From Tiliqua scincoides (taxonomy: Eukaryota > Chordata > Lepidosauria > Squamata > Scincidae), in the NCBI RefSeq assembly GCF_035046505.1, contig NC_089822.1, positions 112,609,307 to 112,673,306 of the forward strand: 64,000 bases of DNA, read 5' to 3'. The first letter of the stretch is position 1, and every line of letters begins with the position of its first letter. Shown piece by piece: positions 46,901-56,115 of the stretch. The translations under genes and the position numbers were made by a program. The notes below the pieces were generated by a model. That model did not search any database, was not told where the DNA came from, and was given only the letters and a program-made list of their open reading frames with translations.

Positions 46901-46942
46901 GAAGTGACTAATTGTAGACTTTTAATGATTTATTGTGTAAAA
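43919..46942. other. Intergenic; short MITE and (GA)n
   Basis: About 45212-45296 is a short-form MITE in reverse (GAGCCCAAGCCTACCC, CTACTCAGAAGTAAATCCCA, AATGGGGCTTACTTTCAGG, AGCAGCC). A (GA)n run lies at 45695-45719. About 46230-46320 resembles a SINE/LINE tail in reverse (TTTATTTAAAAGATTTATAT). No coding exon was recognised. Confidence 0.55.
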
Positions 46943-47004
46943 AGAGAGAGAGAATGTGTGTGTGTGTGTGTGTGTGCGTGAGAGAGAGAGAGAGAGAGAG
47001 AGAG
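46943..47004. repeat. (GA)n-(TG)n-(GA)n compound microsatellite
   Basis: Short GA run at 46943-46953, TG run at about 46955-46980, then GA run to 47004, directly abutting the left end of a GC-rich element. Confidence 0.9.
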
Positions 47005-47557
47005 CGCCCAGTCCTGCACTCCCATGGCACGCAGCTTTGGCGGCATCAAAAATGGCTGCCGCAGGATCCTTTCTGCAATGGGCTACCACGGGCAGCACCT
47101 TGGGAGAAAGGGGACTTTTGTCCCCTTCTCCCGGGTAAGGGAAGTAGCCCCGCAAGTAGCCCCGACTAAAAGGTCGGCGGTGAGGTAAAGAGATTCATGT
47201 AGGGCACCAAGCCCTACACAAACGGACAGGATTTGGTGGAGTGGAGCTCCACCGGACCCACCTCCCTCCATCCCCACTCCCTCCCGCTGGCATGCCTCCT
47301 GCCCGCCCTTTCCCTGCCTCCCTGGAACGCCTCCTCCCCACCTACCCCCTGCCCCCATTTACCATGCCACAGCTCAGCAGTCCATGAGACCGCCAAGTGG
47401 CAGAGGCTGGGCACCCGCCCAGTGCTAGCTCAGCGCTGGCCAGCGTTGGGCTAGCATGGGTGCTCGCCTGGCAGTAAGGCTCGCAAATGTGCTTTATGTC
47501 ATGTTTGCGACAGTGCATACCAGTGGTGAGCTGGCACGTCAAGCCCAGGATTGGGCT
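47004..47557. mobile_element. GC-rich non-autonomous DNA element, long form
   Basis: Left end GCGCCCAGTCCTGCACTCCC and right end AAGCCCAGGATTGGGCTC followed by TTA. The interior includes GGGAGAAAGGGGACTTTTG facing CCCCTTCTCCCGGGTAAGGG, and CAAATGTGCTTTATGTCATG near the right end as in the copies at 6091 and 27788. The left flank is microsatellite, so a target duplication cannot be read. No protein is encoded. Confidence 0.68.
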
Positions 47558-48829
47558 CTTAGATGGCACCGGCCACACAGTTTTTAGAGGACTTGTATTA
47601 AAAATAGTGGACTATTTAAACACTTGCTGGCCAGTTGTAATCAGAGGCACTTTGTAACCAGTCAAAATAGCTTTAATCCAGGATTAAATGCTACAGCCCT
47701 ATTAACACTCTGTTTCAGTGGCCAGTGCTGGACATGCTGTTGCAGAATAAAAGAAACATGCAGTAGCAGGTGGAGAAGAGCAAGTGGGACAGTGGAGGGA
47801 CCAGTGATTGATCCTTGGTGTGAGAATGGGGCAGTATCAGTGTACACGAGTGCAGGGCCTCCAAGAGGAATTCTATCAGGGGTACAAAGTTTCTTTGGGG
47901 CCCCTTCCCAAAGAGGGAGGGGATGAAAGAGTGGGGGCAGTGGGGGGGGCAGCACTTCTGCAGTATCTGTAGCCCCGCAGCTGTGTTCCTGAGCTCCCAT
48001 CCACTCCTTCATGGTCAGCAGATCCACAAGCCAAAGAGCCCCTGGAGCATACCAGCTTCCTCCCAGATGTGACACTGTTAAGGAATGTATGCATTCCTGG
48101 GCCTGGTGCATGTGGCTTCTGGCAGTAGTTGCTGTCATATGCATCCCGTGCGGGCAGTGAGTCTGGGTAAGATTGGAAAATGTCAGATCCCAGGAACTTT
48201 CTGGGCCCCTTCCTTTGGTTCTGACCCTGGGCCCGGGTGCAAATTACCCCCCTCTCCTAGGCTCTACAAGAGTGTCCTGTGACCGGTTGGTGTGCTGATG
48301 TAGGAGCTAAGAGACTGAGCTACAAAACTGGATGTGCTTAGTTCAAGTCTTCTTGATCCTAAGAACACTGGACTATAAGGGCAGGTCTTCTCCTCCCACT
48401 TGTTGTAATGCAGCATTGTACAGTGTACATTGGTGGCAAATTATCAATAGCACAGGCCTATACACATTTTGTTGTCATAAAAGTTAGACCTATTCTTGGG
48501 TATATTTGGGGGGCAGAATAAAAAAATGGCAATTTTGCCCAATTTGCACTAGTTTTGGGGTATGTTATAGCCACCATGGCATCAACTTCCTCACTGAATC
48601 AGCATATAAGGTGGCTATGCCGTTCCCCTCAAAACCAGAGCCAATCAGGCAAAACTTATGTTTCGATTCAGCACCCCAAAAATATCCTAAATTTGTTCAA
48701 TCATTCTTGGTAGCTAAAAAAATGGGATTTTTTTGTAGGCCTGAGCAATTGATAATAGTGCTAGTTACGCCTCCTTTCCAAACCTGTAATACAGCACTGC
48801 TAACATTGGTCCTCCCTAACAGGGATAAC
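47558..48829. other. Intergenic, no gene seen
   Basis: Long overlapping frames at 47624-48144 on both strands lack any recognisable domain. No repeat ends were identified. Confidence 0.5.
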
Positions 48830-49729
48830 CAGTGGCGTAGCTAAAGGTGTGCAGGGGTAGCAATTGCACCAGACAACAAGCTGGGGGGGGGGCAACATCC
48901 TGAGGTTGACACTAGTGGCTAAAATTGTGTAAACCTTGATATTTTCAAAATACCATCATGTTATATGCCATTTGATGCAAAATTTCATGCAGAATGCAAT
49001 GAAACAAACCCGTGACAAAATATCTCTAGTCCAGTGGTTCTCACACATTTAGCACTAGGACCCACTGGGACAGAATGAGAATCTGTTGGGACCCACTGAA
49101 AGTGATGTCAGGACCGGAAGTGACCTCATCAAGCAGGAAAATTTTTAACTATCCTCGGCTGCAATCCTACCCACACTTACCCAGGAGTAAGTTTCCTTTA
49201 CTATCATTGTTAAAAGAGTATACATAGTAGTTTGTTAACAGTACAGGTCTATAACATTTCCCCAAATGCAGTCACATATCATGGTAGCATCAAGTCTAAT
49301 ATATGAAAAATAAAATATTGAAATGAATGGGGACCCACCTGAAATTATCTCATGACCCACCTAGTGGTTCCCGACCTACAGTTTGAGAAACACTGCTCTA
49401 GTCTATCAAAAGTTATAGCCAAATAACCAGAAAATGAAAACACAACTGTACCATGTAACAAAAACTGGATTTTTAAAACTCAAGACTGATCAATGAGACT
49501 GACTGTTCCGAGAGCCAATTAGATGTTATTTTGATACAGCAGAGAACCAATAAGGTGTTCATATGGGGGGAGCCTGGGGGGAGGTGGCAGAGCAAGTGGG
49601 CGGTGAGCTGCTGGGGAAGGAGGCAAATTTCCACTATTTTCACTTTTTTAAAAGCCTGGGTGTGGCATCATTTCTGGGGCATCATTCAGAGCTTGGCATT
49701 GGGCTACATGATCATTAGCTACTCCACTG
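48830..49729. mobile_element. hAT-like element (group F), 900 bp, perfect 8-bp target duplication
   Basis: Starts CAGTGGCGTAGCTAAAGG and ends ATTAGCTACTCCACTG, flanked by GGGATAAC at 48822-48829 and 49730-49737. Just inside the left end is the G-rich block CTGGGGGGGGGGCAAC typical of this type. A second hAT-like element (49032-49395) sits inside it. An open frame that runs across its right border (49531-50349) spans element and flank and is not a transposase. Confidence 0.88.
49032..49395. mobile_element. hAT-like MITE (group A), nested, perfect 8-bp target duplication
   Basis: Starts CAGTGGTTCTCACACATTTA and ends CAGTTTGAGAAACACTG, flanked by CTCTAGTC at 49024-49031 and 49396-49403. It contains AGCACTAGGACCCACTGGGA and GGACCCACCTGAAATTATCT. 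This is the best-preserved group A copy and serves as the uninterrupted reference for the LINE insertion at 42981. Confidence 0.9.
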
Positions 49730-49737
49730 GGGATAAC

Positions 49738-51321
49738 AAAAGGACAGGACATGCAAAGTGCTTGGAACACTGTAAATGCTGTAGAAGTGCTGAGTGTGAT
49801 GATTCCTATGGAAAGCGGTCCCAGCCCATAGCTAAACCAGGTTCCAGCCAGAAAGCGAAGCAGTGCCCTCTACTGTCCCTCCATGGGTACACTGTCCCCA
49901 TTCCTTCAAGGATGCCCAAAATTTGGTTGACCGTGACAGCGCATGCACGTTCGGGACAGGGGGACGCATGCATAGAAGCAGAAAGCTGGGAGGGTTGGGT
50001 GGAGAGTGCACCCTGGGGAATCAAAACAGGCTTGGGCTGTGTTCTTTTTTTAGATAGGAGAAGTGGCGGAAGTGAAGTTTCCAGCATGCTATTAGCATGG
50101 TTAAAAATGGGGAAATGGCGTCTCCTCATTGAAATCAATTGTATGGAGGTCACCATGTTGTTTCCATACACTGTGGGGGCCACCATGTTTTTGACAGGTT
50201 CCTCCATTCTTTACACAGGAAGTGAGGTGAGAATGGTGGCAGCCAACTTTTCTAGCTCTGAGCTCACTCGGAGAAATTCTAGCATGCCTAGCACACTGGA
50301 ATCTAAAAAAGTGACCAAAGCAATCCTGGAAGGCCGCCATTGGCCGTGATGACTGTGTGGCTCTAGGCCAGCCATTTTCAACCAGTGTGCCATGTGTGTC
50401 ATGAGTGGTCCACAGGTGTGCCACAGGAATTTGGGGGAAGGTCACTTAATAGTAGGGCCAATGGGAATGTGAGACCCCGCACTGGCAGCATGGTGTGCCT
50501 TGTCAATTGTCAAAAACCTGGTGGTGTGCCTTGACAATTTTAGTGCCTTGTCAGTGTGCCATGAGATTAAAAAGGTTGAAAATCGCTGCTCTAGGTACTG
50601 GCATATCTATGGCAAAAAAGTTTGTAGCATGCTGGTAGACTTACAAGTGTGAGCTTTCTGGTTGCCTTACGGCACCATGTTTTTGTCTTCCTGGGAAGAA
50701 AGTGAGACCTGCCCATTGTAAATAATAAAGAAAGCCAGGAGTTTGGTATAGCTGTGTTTGGGAAGCGCCCAAGCAAAAGAAAGTTGCAAAGAAAGAAGTA
50801 TCTTCCTTTTCTTTCTTAAGCTCTATAAATACACAAATCTAAGTGTCGTAACTGCTTTTTCTAATTCTCTTGTATGAAAACTTCGATTTCTTTTTGACTT
50901 TAAACTGTTCAAGAGCAACATGTCTGCATAAAACTCAGTGGATCACAAGGCTACTGCCTACACTTTGCAGCTGGAAGTTGTGGGGGACAATTTAAACAGA
51001 TTAACCATCACTGCAATCTGAGGCATGTGTTGTATGTGTGCAGTTTGGAGGCTAGAAAGCCAAACCAGCCTAAGCACTGCACCAACCTGCAATGTTAGAA
51101 GTGAACTTGCATTGCAGCAGGACTGTCATAAACCAGGGATGTGGTGGGGAGGCTCTGCCTCACCTGCCTCCCCATCCACAGCAGGTCCCTTTCATAAACC
51201 CCTCTCACGCCCCAGCCCTGCAAAGTGTGGACAATGAACTATGCTGACACTGGTGGCAGGACAATATTAACGTGTTTAAAAACGCAAAAGAATCTCCTGT
51301 TTCAATATAGGACCTGACTGG
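49738..51321. other. Intergenic upstream of SPC24; one hAT-like MITE
   Basis: Apart from the group C element at 50369-50588 I recognise nothing. Frames in 49806-50445 overlap on both strands and have no domain. Confidence 0.5.
50369..50588. mobile_element. hAT-like MITE (group C), 8-bp target duplication
   Basis: Starts CAGCCATTTTCAACCAG and ends GGTTGAAAATCGCTG, flanked by CTCTAGGC and CTCTAGGT (seven of eight). Interior landmarks are GAGTGGTCCACAGGTGTGCC and TTTTAGTGCCTTGTCAGTGT. Compact reference for the long copy at 27178-28680. Confidence 0.82.
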
Positions 51322-51587
51322 CAGCCCAAGCCTAGGCATGTCTACTCAGAAGTAAGTCTCATTAAAATCAATGGGGCTCACTCCCAGGAAAGGGTGGACA
51401 GGATTGGGCTGTTAGGCTACAGTCCTACCCACACTTTCCTGGGAGTATGCCCCACTGACTAGCATGGGAGTAGACACTCATGGGATTGGATGGCCAGGCT
51501 GCAACCCCATCCACACTTGCCTGGGAGTAAACCCCATTGACTAGAATGGGACTTACTTCTGAGTAGACATGCAGAGGATTTGGCTCT
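51322..51587. mobile_element. Three adjacent short-form hairpin MITEs
   Basis: Copy 1 (51322-51410) is in reverse orientation (GCAGCCCAAGCCTAGGCATG to GGACAGGATTGGGCT). Copy 2 (51414-51490) and copy 3 (51497-51587) are forward (GGCTACAGTCCTACCC and GGCTGCAACCCCATCC), with CTTACTTCTGAGTAGACATG in copy 3. They lie about 180-440 bp upstream of the first CRE of the SPC24 promoter. Confidence 0.72.
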
Positions 51588-51765
51588 TAGAAAGGAGTTT
51601 TTGGTTTTGCGATTGCCTTTCTTTTGGGCTGTGGAATGCCATGTCGCCCAGACCAGCTGTGTTGCATTTTCGCCTTTGTTTACTATGGGCAGCTCTTAGG
51701 TCTATTGCGGTGCAGCGGGCAAAAAATAGATCAAGGATCTTGAAAGCCCGGAAAGTCCATGTGGT

Positions 51766-51945
51766 TGACGTCACTCTTGACTTTTCCTATCTCTATAGTG
51801 TGACGCTTCTCTCCTTTTCCTCCTGAATGGCGGAGCTAAAGAAACGAAATGGGCGCGCGGAAAGAAAGTGCTGACGTCAGGCGAATGACCAATCAGCGAC
51901 TCGCGAATGTTCGGCGACCAATCAAGTGGAGGGGCGCCAGGTTTA
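51766..51945 (+). promoter_or_regulatory. SPC24: SPC24 promoter with paired CRE and CCAAT boxes
   Basis: Two perfect CRE palindromes TGACGTCA lie at 51766-51773 and 51872-51879. Two CCAAT boxes, both within GACCAATCA, lie at 51889-51893 and 51918-51922. There is no TATA box near the expected start, and the stretch is CpG-rich (GGGCGCGCGGAAAG at 51851). Paired NF-Y sites about three helical turns apart are typical of G2/M-phase genes, which suits a kinetochore subunit. I do not see a canonical TTTGAA CHR element. The transcription start probably lies around 51930-51950 (inference). Confidence 0.75.
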
Positions 51946-51970
51946 GACTTCAGTGGGCGAGCAGAGCCCG
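51940..51970 (+). other. SPC24: SPC24 exon 1, 5' UTR (start approximate)
   Basis: Noncoding sequence ending at a strong donor, CCCG|GTGAGT, at 51970/51971. It joins the acceptor CCCTGCAG|TTTGG at 52249/52250, 19 bases before the start codon. The 5' boundary is inferred from the promoter elements only. Confidence 0.6.
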
Positions 51971-52249
51971 GTGAGTGAGGTTGTTGTTTGCTTCTGGGAA
52001 AGACCTGCGGGGGGAGGGGGGGATGAGGAGGGAATCCCCGGGGATCCCCCAGGCTCAAGCCTAACTAGGTGCTGTCTGGATCAATGAGCATCTGTATAGC
52101 AAATGTACTTACAAAGAGTGACTTTGGCTGTGAAAATTGCTTTGTGAACTACTTCCTGTTGAAAAAAGTGGCATATAAATACTCCTAAAACGTTATATTG
52201 ATTATAGGGCTTATCATATATAATAATAATTTGGATGTTTTCCCTGCAG

Positions 52250-52440
52250 TTTGGTGAATTAACCTGCAATGGCAGCTCCCGGTGACCAAATGGAAGACAT
52301 GGAACTTGTAAGCAAGGAGCTACTCAAAGTGATGGTGGGAGGCAAGGCGGTGAGCATGTTGAAGCACAACCTGGCCAAGCAGGAGCAGATGATAGACAAG
52401 CTTCTGGATACGCAAAAGACCACAGCACAGCTCATCAAAG
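52250..52440 (+). CDS. SPC24: SPC24 exon 2 (coding from 52269)
   Basis: Begins after TCCCTGCAG, holds 19 bases of 5' UTR, and encodes residues 1-57 plus one base of codon 58. It ends at ATCAAAG|GTATGC. The coding part carries the N-terminal coiled coil with [11 protein letters not shown], matching human EQVVERLLETQ. Confidence 0.95.
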
Positions 52441-55181
52441 GTATGCCCTGGACTCTGTGTTGCACAGGAGCAGTGTTCTATACAGCTACATGGCCCGGGC
52501 CTCTCTGAAGCACTTGTAGTCCAGTGGTATTGATCTAGTTGGGGCTGTGAATGCTTCAGCATTTACGTGTACCCACACCCTTGTTGAAGCTTAACCCATT
52601 TTTCCCTGGCCCACAGGTGTACACATTTGGTTCCTATTGTGGATGTGCAAAGTTTGCAGAAATGACTTTAATTGCCAAGTATTAGCCTGGTTCGTGTTAC
52701 TTGTTTTGCTTTCCCTCTTTTCTGACACCACCTGCCATTTTTGGCCCAATGACAGGCTTGCTGCTTTGCCCTCCCCAGGCTTTGTCAACTGCTCAGGGAT
52801 GTCCCTTGTCCGCTTTTCTGGGTTGCCTCCATCTCTGCATTTCTTCCCCTCTTTCCTCTTACCTCTTTTTGTTTGCTCTCGCACTTTGCTGCTCTCCCTC
52901 TTTCCTTGCTTTGCTTGCAGGTCTCTTCCCCCACTTTCCCTGCGAGCATCAGCCTTCTTTACAGTCTAGTACCACCCATCCGCATGTGCCTGCAGCTGGT
53001 TTCTCTGAATGAAATATTTGATTATGAGGAGTCCAAGCATTTTGGTTTGGCTTTCTAGCCAGCCATTATTTGTAGTTTCTCCCATTCACTGCCTCCCATG
53101 ATTCCCCTTGTGTGCCAGAAGCCTGGGGTGGTAGGGGATGAGGTGAAAGCAGACCCTGACTCTTCTGCAAGTCCTCTGTGCATAAGGAGAGGCTCATGTC
53201 TTGTTTCGTTTCCAGCAGGGCTTATGCACGAGGAAGAAGCAGATTGAGTTTCTTCTGCTGCAAAACCCAGTTGTGGCAATATTGCCCCACTACAGCAATT
53301 CCTAGTAGGGCCTAGGAAGCAGGAGCTGCTCAGCATAGGCAAGCTAGTGGGGGAATTTGTGGCAGCTCTTGATTATTGTGATTTCTTCCTCTTCATCCAT
53401 CAGAGTGTCACAGCTGTGTCTTGACAACCAGCTACATCTTAATTGGGGAGGTGCCTGTGTTCTCTTCACTGCAGAGCTCATGACTACTGAGGAGAAGGTA
53501 GCGCAGAGACTCTCTGACAGGGAGGAAGAGCTGAATGCAAGCCTCCAAAAGCTGCAGAAAATTGAGGAAAGATTGCTTCAGGCAAACGAGGAAGATGTCA
53601 AAATGAGGACCAGCACCAAATATCCTTTCATGTTTTGCCTCTGAAAAAGGCAGAGGCCAAGCTTGAGATAGCCATAGCAAATGAGTGTTGGGAAGTGTCC
53701 AACACAAACATTCTTCGGTGTGAATCGAGGTTTCAAAACCTGGAAACATGTCTTCCTCTTAGGCCATGCCACAATGGTTTTGAAACCATACCACCATTAA
53801 ACCATGGTTTGGTTACCTCTGTAAGTGGGGGTGTGTGTTTTCCTGCTCCAATTCAACAAAGCAGCTAGAATCTCATATCTAGCAAATGATTTCCATTTTT
53901 AAGAACTCAACTGGGGACTTCCTCTGTTTATAGTCACATCTGGGAGTGGTTCTGAGGCTGGGGAAGGCCCAATAATTGGGCTGTGGCCCTTCCCTGGCCC
54001 CAGAACACCTCCCAGATATGACCAGAACACAGGAATGCAAACTGGAAGTGACTTCCTGTTGCATCTATGAGGTCTTCTGAAGACACTGGGAAGCTGATGC
54101 AACTTCCAGAGGGCCTGGCGCGGCCCCCAGGTTAGTCCCTGCAGCGCCCTGTGGATTTTGGTATCTGCAGGGGGTCGTGGAACTGATCCTTAGTGGGTCA
54201 AAAGCAAGGTATACATTTTTCTTTAAACAAATGATTATTAATTTTAAGAATCAATTGGAGGCAAAATTCCTTTATTCCAATGAACAGAACTAAGGAATGA
54301 GCTGGAGACACTGAAAGAAAAAATCAGGCAACAGGAGAAGAAATCAGATGAAGATGCCAATGCGTCCATGTCAGCGACGTGAGTCTACATTTTCTGTGCT
54401 TCTTCAATTTGCAGCACAATGCTTGTAAAAGGGATGGAGGTAGGGTAAATTATGAATGAATGACCTGCATGTGTATACTACTTGTGGCATTTCTTCAGAC
54501 AAAAGCTGTGTGCATAAATGTAGGCCTGTTGCTGAGAAAGCACTAAAGATGCTTCTTTATTCAAAGATACTGTTTGCAGTCATCCTACAGAGCAGTGCTT
54601 TGCAAACTCTGGAATGCTATGACCCACCTTGTGCTCCATGGTGGGTTGTGATGATGCTCAGTTCTTTTATGAGCATGTGTCGTGTTTTTCTCCTTTGGAG
54701 AGTGCACCAAAAAGAAACTGGCCCACAGAGACATGGTATGGGTAAGTAGAAAGCCCCACCACCCGCATCTCCTGTTAAAGAAGCTGACAAAAGACCCCTG
54801 CCCAAGATCTTAGAGCTAGTGCCACTTACAGTAGGCAATACTGGGTTATAGGGTTTAATGGCACAACTATGAAAAAGACATATGTTCAATGGTGTCCTGC
54901 AGGTATCTGGCACACCTCTATTACCAAATCTGCCACATTGACTGGGACTACACCTGTGAGCCAACAATGATTAAAGGAAGTATCCTTTCATACTACTTGA
55001 ACAGCGGTTCCTTGCTGGGGGGGGGGGTGTTATAATACTGTGTTGTTTCCCCTTAATTCCTTTTCCTCCCTCAGTCCATTATGGGCCAGATATTGCCCAG
55101 CCCATCAGCATGGACAGCAGCCACCATTCCAGCTGTTTCATCAGTGATTACCTGTGGAACTTGATAAGCACATCTTGGTGA
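52269..55181 (+). CDS. SPC24: SPC24, NDC80 kinetochore complex component (whole coding span)
   Basis: SPC24 pairs with SPC25 to form the centromere-proximal end of the NDC80 complex, which joins spindle microtubules to the inner kinetochore through CENP-T and MIS12. Five coding exons join in frame: 52269-52440, 53475-53619, 54286-54378, 54903-54979 and 55075-55181. The sum is 594 nt, or 197 residues plus stop, the length I recall for human SPC24. Residues 1 to about 120 form the heptad-rich coiled coil. The rest is the small globular (RWD-like) domain, marked by [23 protein letters not shown] and FISDYLW, which track the human YVAQLYHQV, WDYECEP, GPSVAQP and FISDYLW. The start codon has G at -3 and +4. 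Introns 3 and 5 carry U12-type signals, while introns 1, 2 and 4 are ordinary GT-AG. Exon joins are inferred from reading frame, splice signals and recalled human protein. No disruption was seen. Confidence 0.97.
53475..53619 (+). CDS. SPC24: SPC24 exon 3
   Basis: Preceded by the acceptor TTCACTGCAG. Encodes the middle coiled coil ([10 protein letters not shown], then [14 protein letters not shown]). It ends in phase 2 at CACCAA, directly before the U12-type donor ATATCCTTTC. Reading on past 53619 reaches a stop within about 25 bases, so the exon must end here or very near. Confidence 0.93.
53620..54285 (+). other. SPC24: U12-type AT-AC intron of SPC24
   Basis: The donor ATATCCTTT (53620-53628) is a perfect minor-spliceosome AT-AC 5' site. 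A branch-like TTCCTTTAT (54267-54275, consensus TTCCTTRAY) has its branch A at 54274, 11 nt from the AC end at 54284-54285. Cutting after AC keeps the frame (AA|A GAA CTA AGG) and gives the same residue spacing as human SPC24. Cutting after the nearby AG at 54286-54287 would bring a stop within a few codons. Confidence 0.88.
54286..54378 (+). CDS. SPC24: SPC24 exon 4
   Basis: Encodes the end of the coiled coil ([13 protein letters not shown], then [13 protein letters not shown]) and ends in phase 2 at GCGAC|GTGAGT. The human counterpart reads ELEELKEIE, then KEVDEDTTV. Its start is fixed by the AT-AC intron before it. Confidence 0.92.
54903..54979 (+). CDS. SPC24: SPC24 exon 5
   Basis: Begins after GTGTCCTGCAG and encodes [20 protein letters not shown] plus TMIKG, the first half of the globular domain. 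It ends in phase 1 at AAAGGAA, immediately before the U12-type donor GTATCCTTTC. Confidence 0.94.
54980..55074 (+). other. SPC24: U12-type GT-AG intron of SPC24 (95 bp)
   Basis: The donor GTATCCTTT (54980-54988) is the textbook minor-spliceosome GT-AG 5' site. A branch-like CCCCTTAAT (55049-55057) places the branch A at about 55056, 18 nt before the AG. The acceptor CTCCCTCAG also has a pyrimidine tract. The intron is short and contains a G run (55018-55027). Confidence 0.82.
55075..55181 (+). CDS. SPC24: SPC24 exon 6, last coding exon
   Basis: Encodes [15 protein letters not shown] to [13 protein letters not shown], then TGA at 55179-55181. The C-terminus matches the human ISDYLWSLVDTEW closely, including the final tryptophan. 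Confidence 0.95.
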
Positions 55182-55264
55182 AGAAATGGCTGTGGAAAAC
55201 AGTTGTTTACTGCTTTACATACATCCACCATGTTTACCAGTCTTCTGTGGAGGCTTTGTGTGTG

Positions 55265-55270
55265 AATAAA
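55265..55270 (+). promoter_or_regulatory. SPC24: SPC24 poly(A) signal AATAAA
   Basis: A canonical AATAAA 84 bases after the stop codon. Cleavage is expected around 55280-55300, giving a 3' UTR of only about 100-120 nt. TGT-rich sequence near 55313 could be the downstream element. Confidence 0.75.
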
Positions 55271-55299
55271 TACAAACAGAGATGCAACAGACATCACTA

Positions 55300-56115
55300 C
55301 TAATCACAAAAAGTGTTTTATTTATGTGAGAAGTGTCATTCAAAAACCAGTTCATTTCAAGCCAGCTTGCCTATCAAGAGGCTGCACCAGCAGTGGATAT
55401 GAAAACCACTAGTTATCACCAGTGGCCTGAGGGAGTATTTTTCTCTCAGGGTCGTACAAAAGTAGCATTGGGCAGGGCACAGCTAAGCTGCCATGTTCCC
55501 AGTACTCTTTTCACTTACCTGCAGACTACCAGCCACAGAGAAAAACTCTTAACAGCTTCCCCTCCCACCATGCTAGCTCTTTTGCATGTTGACATGTTGC
55601 CCAGTAATTTTTCAGAGGGGTATGAAAAAAGAAAATAAAGTAAATCTAAATTTGCTGTCAACACTCTGTTCAAACACATTTCAAAAGGGAAAGAATACCT
55701 TTTGTACAAGATATTCCTACCCATCTACACAAGGAGGCCAAATATGTCAATGGGCTGAGAGGACCCCATAATTAGAAATTCCTGCAAGGGCATTGGTGTC
55801 AAGCTCTCTCCATTAGTATTTTTTATAGGGAAAAACTATTTCATCCTGGTTGTCACATTGCTCCCCCTGCCCAGAACCAGGCAGACCAACAGGAGAGGCA
55901 ACAAAAAAAATCAGCAGGTATAACTTTTCTGCTAAATGGAGGTGAGAACAGGCACCATCATTTCCTGCAGTTCAAATGCGCTTTGAAGTATCCTTGGCAC
56001 TTTTCCTTGATTCTGGCAGAACAGGACTTAGCAGCAAGCATGTCTTAATACTGACTCCTTGTCCATTCACTTGCCTTCCGCTGTGTGAAGGAAAACTCCA
56101 TCCTTCACGCTGCCC
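55300..56115 (-). other. KEAP1: KEAP1 3' UTR (end inferred)
   Basis: About 815 bases between the stop codon and the inferred poly(A) signal. I see no transposon ends in it, unlike most of the window. The frames here on both strands are short and anonymous. Confidence 0.6.
55317..55322 (-). promoter_or_regulatory. KEAP1: KEAP1 poly(A) signal AATAAA (minus strand)
   Basis: TTTATT on the plus strand reads AATAAA on the minus strand. It is the only canonical signal I see downstream of the KEAP1 stop before SPC24 exon 6. Cleavage would fall around 55290-55305, at or inside the SPC24 3' end. Confidence 0.6.

Noticed and set aside
49531-50349. The longest anonymous open frame (272 residues) as a gene
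   Set aside because: It starts inside a hAT-like element, crosses its right end and target duplication, and runs into flanking sequence. It has no recognisable domain and no splice or promoter context.
53620-53644. Extension of SPC24 exon 3 to the in-frame stop
   Set aside because: The frame past 53619 gives residues unrelated to SPC24 and stops within eight codons, while the U12-type junction restores the family sequence exactly.
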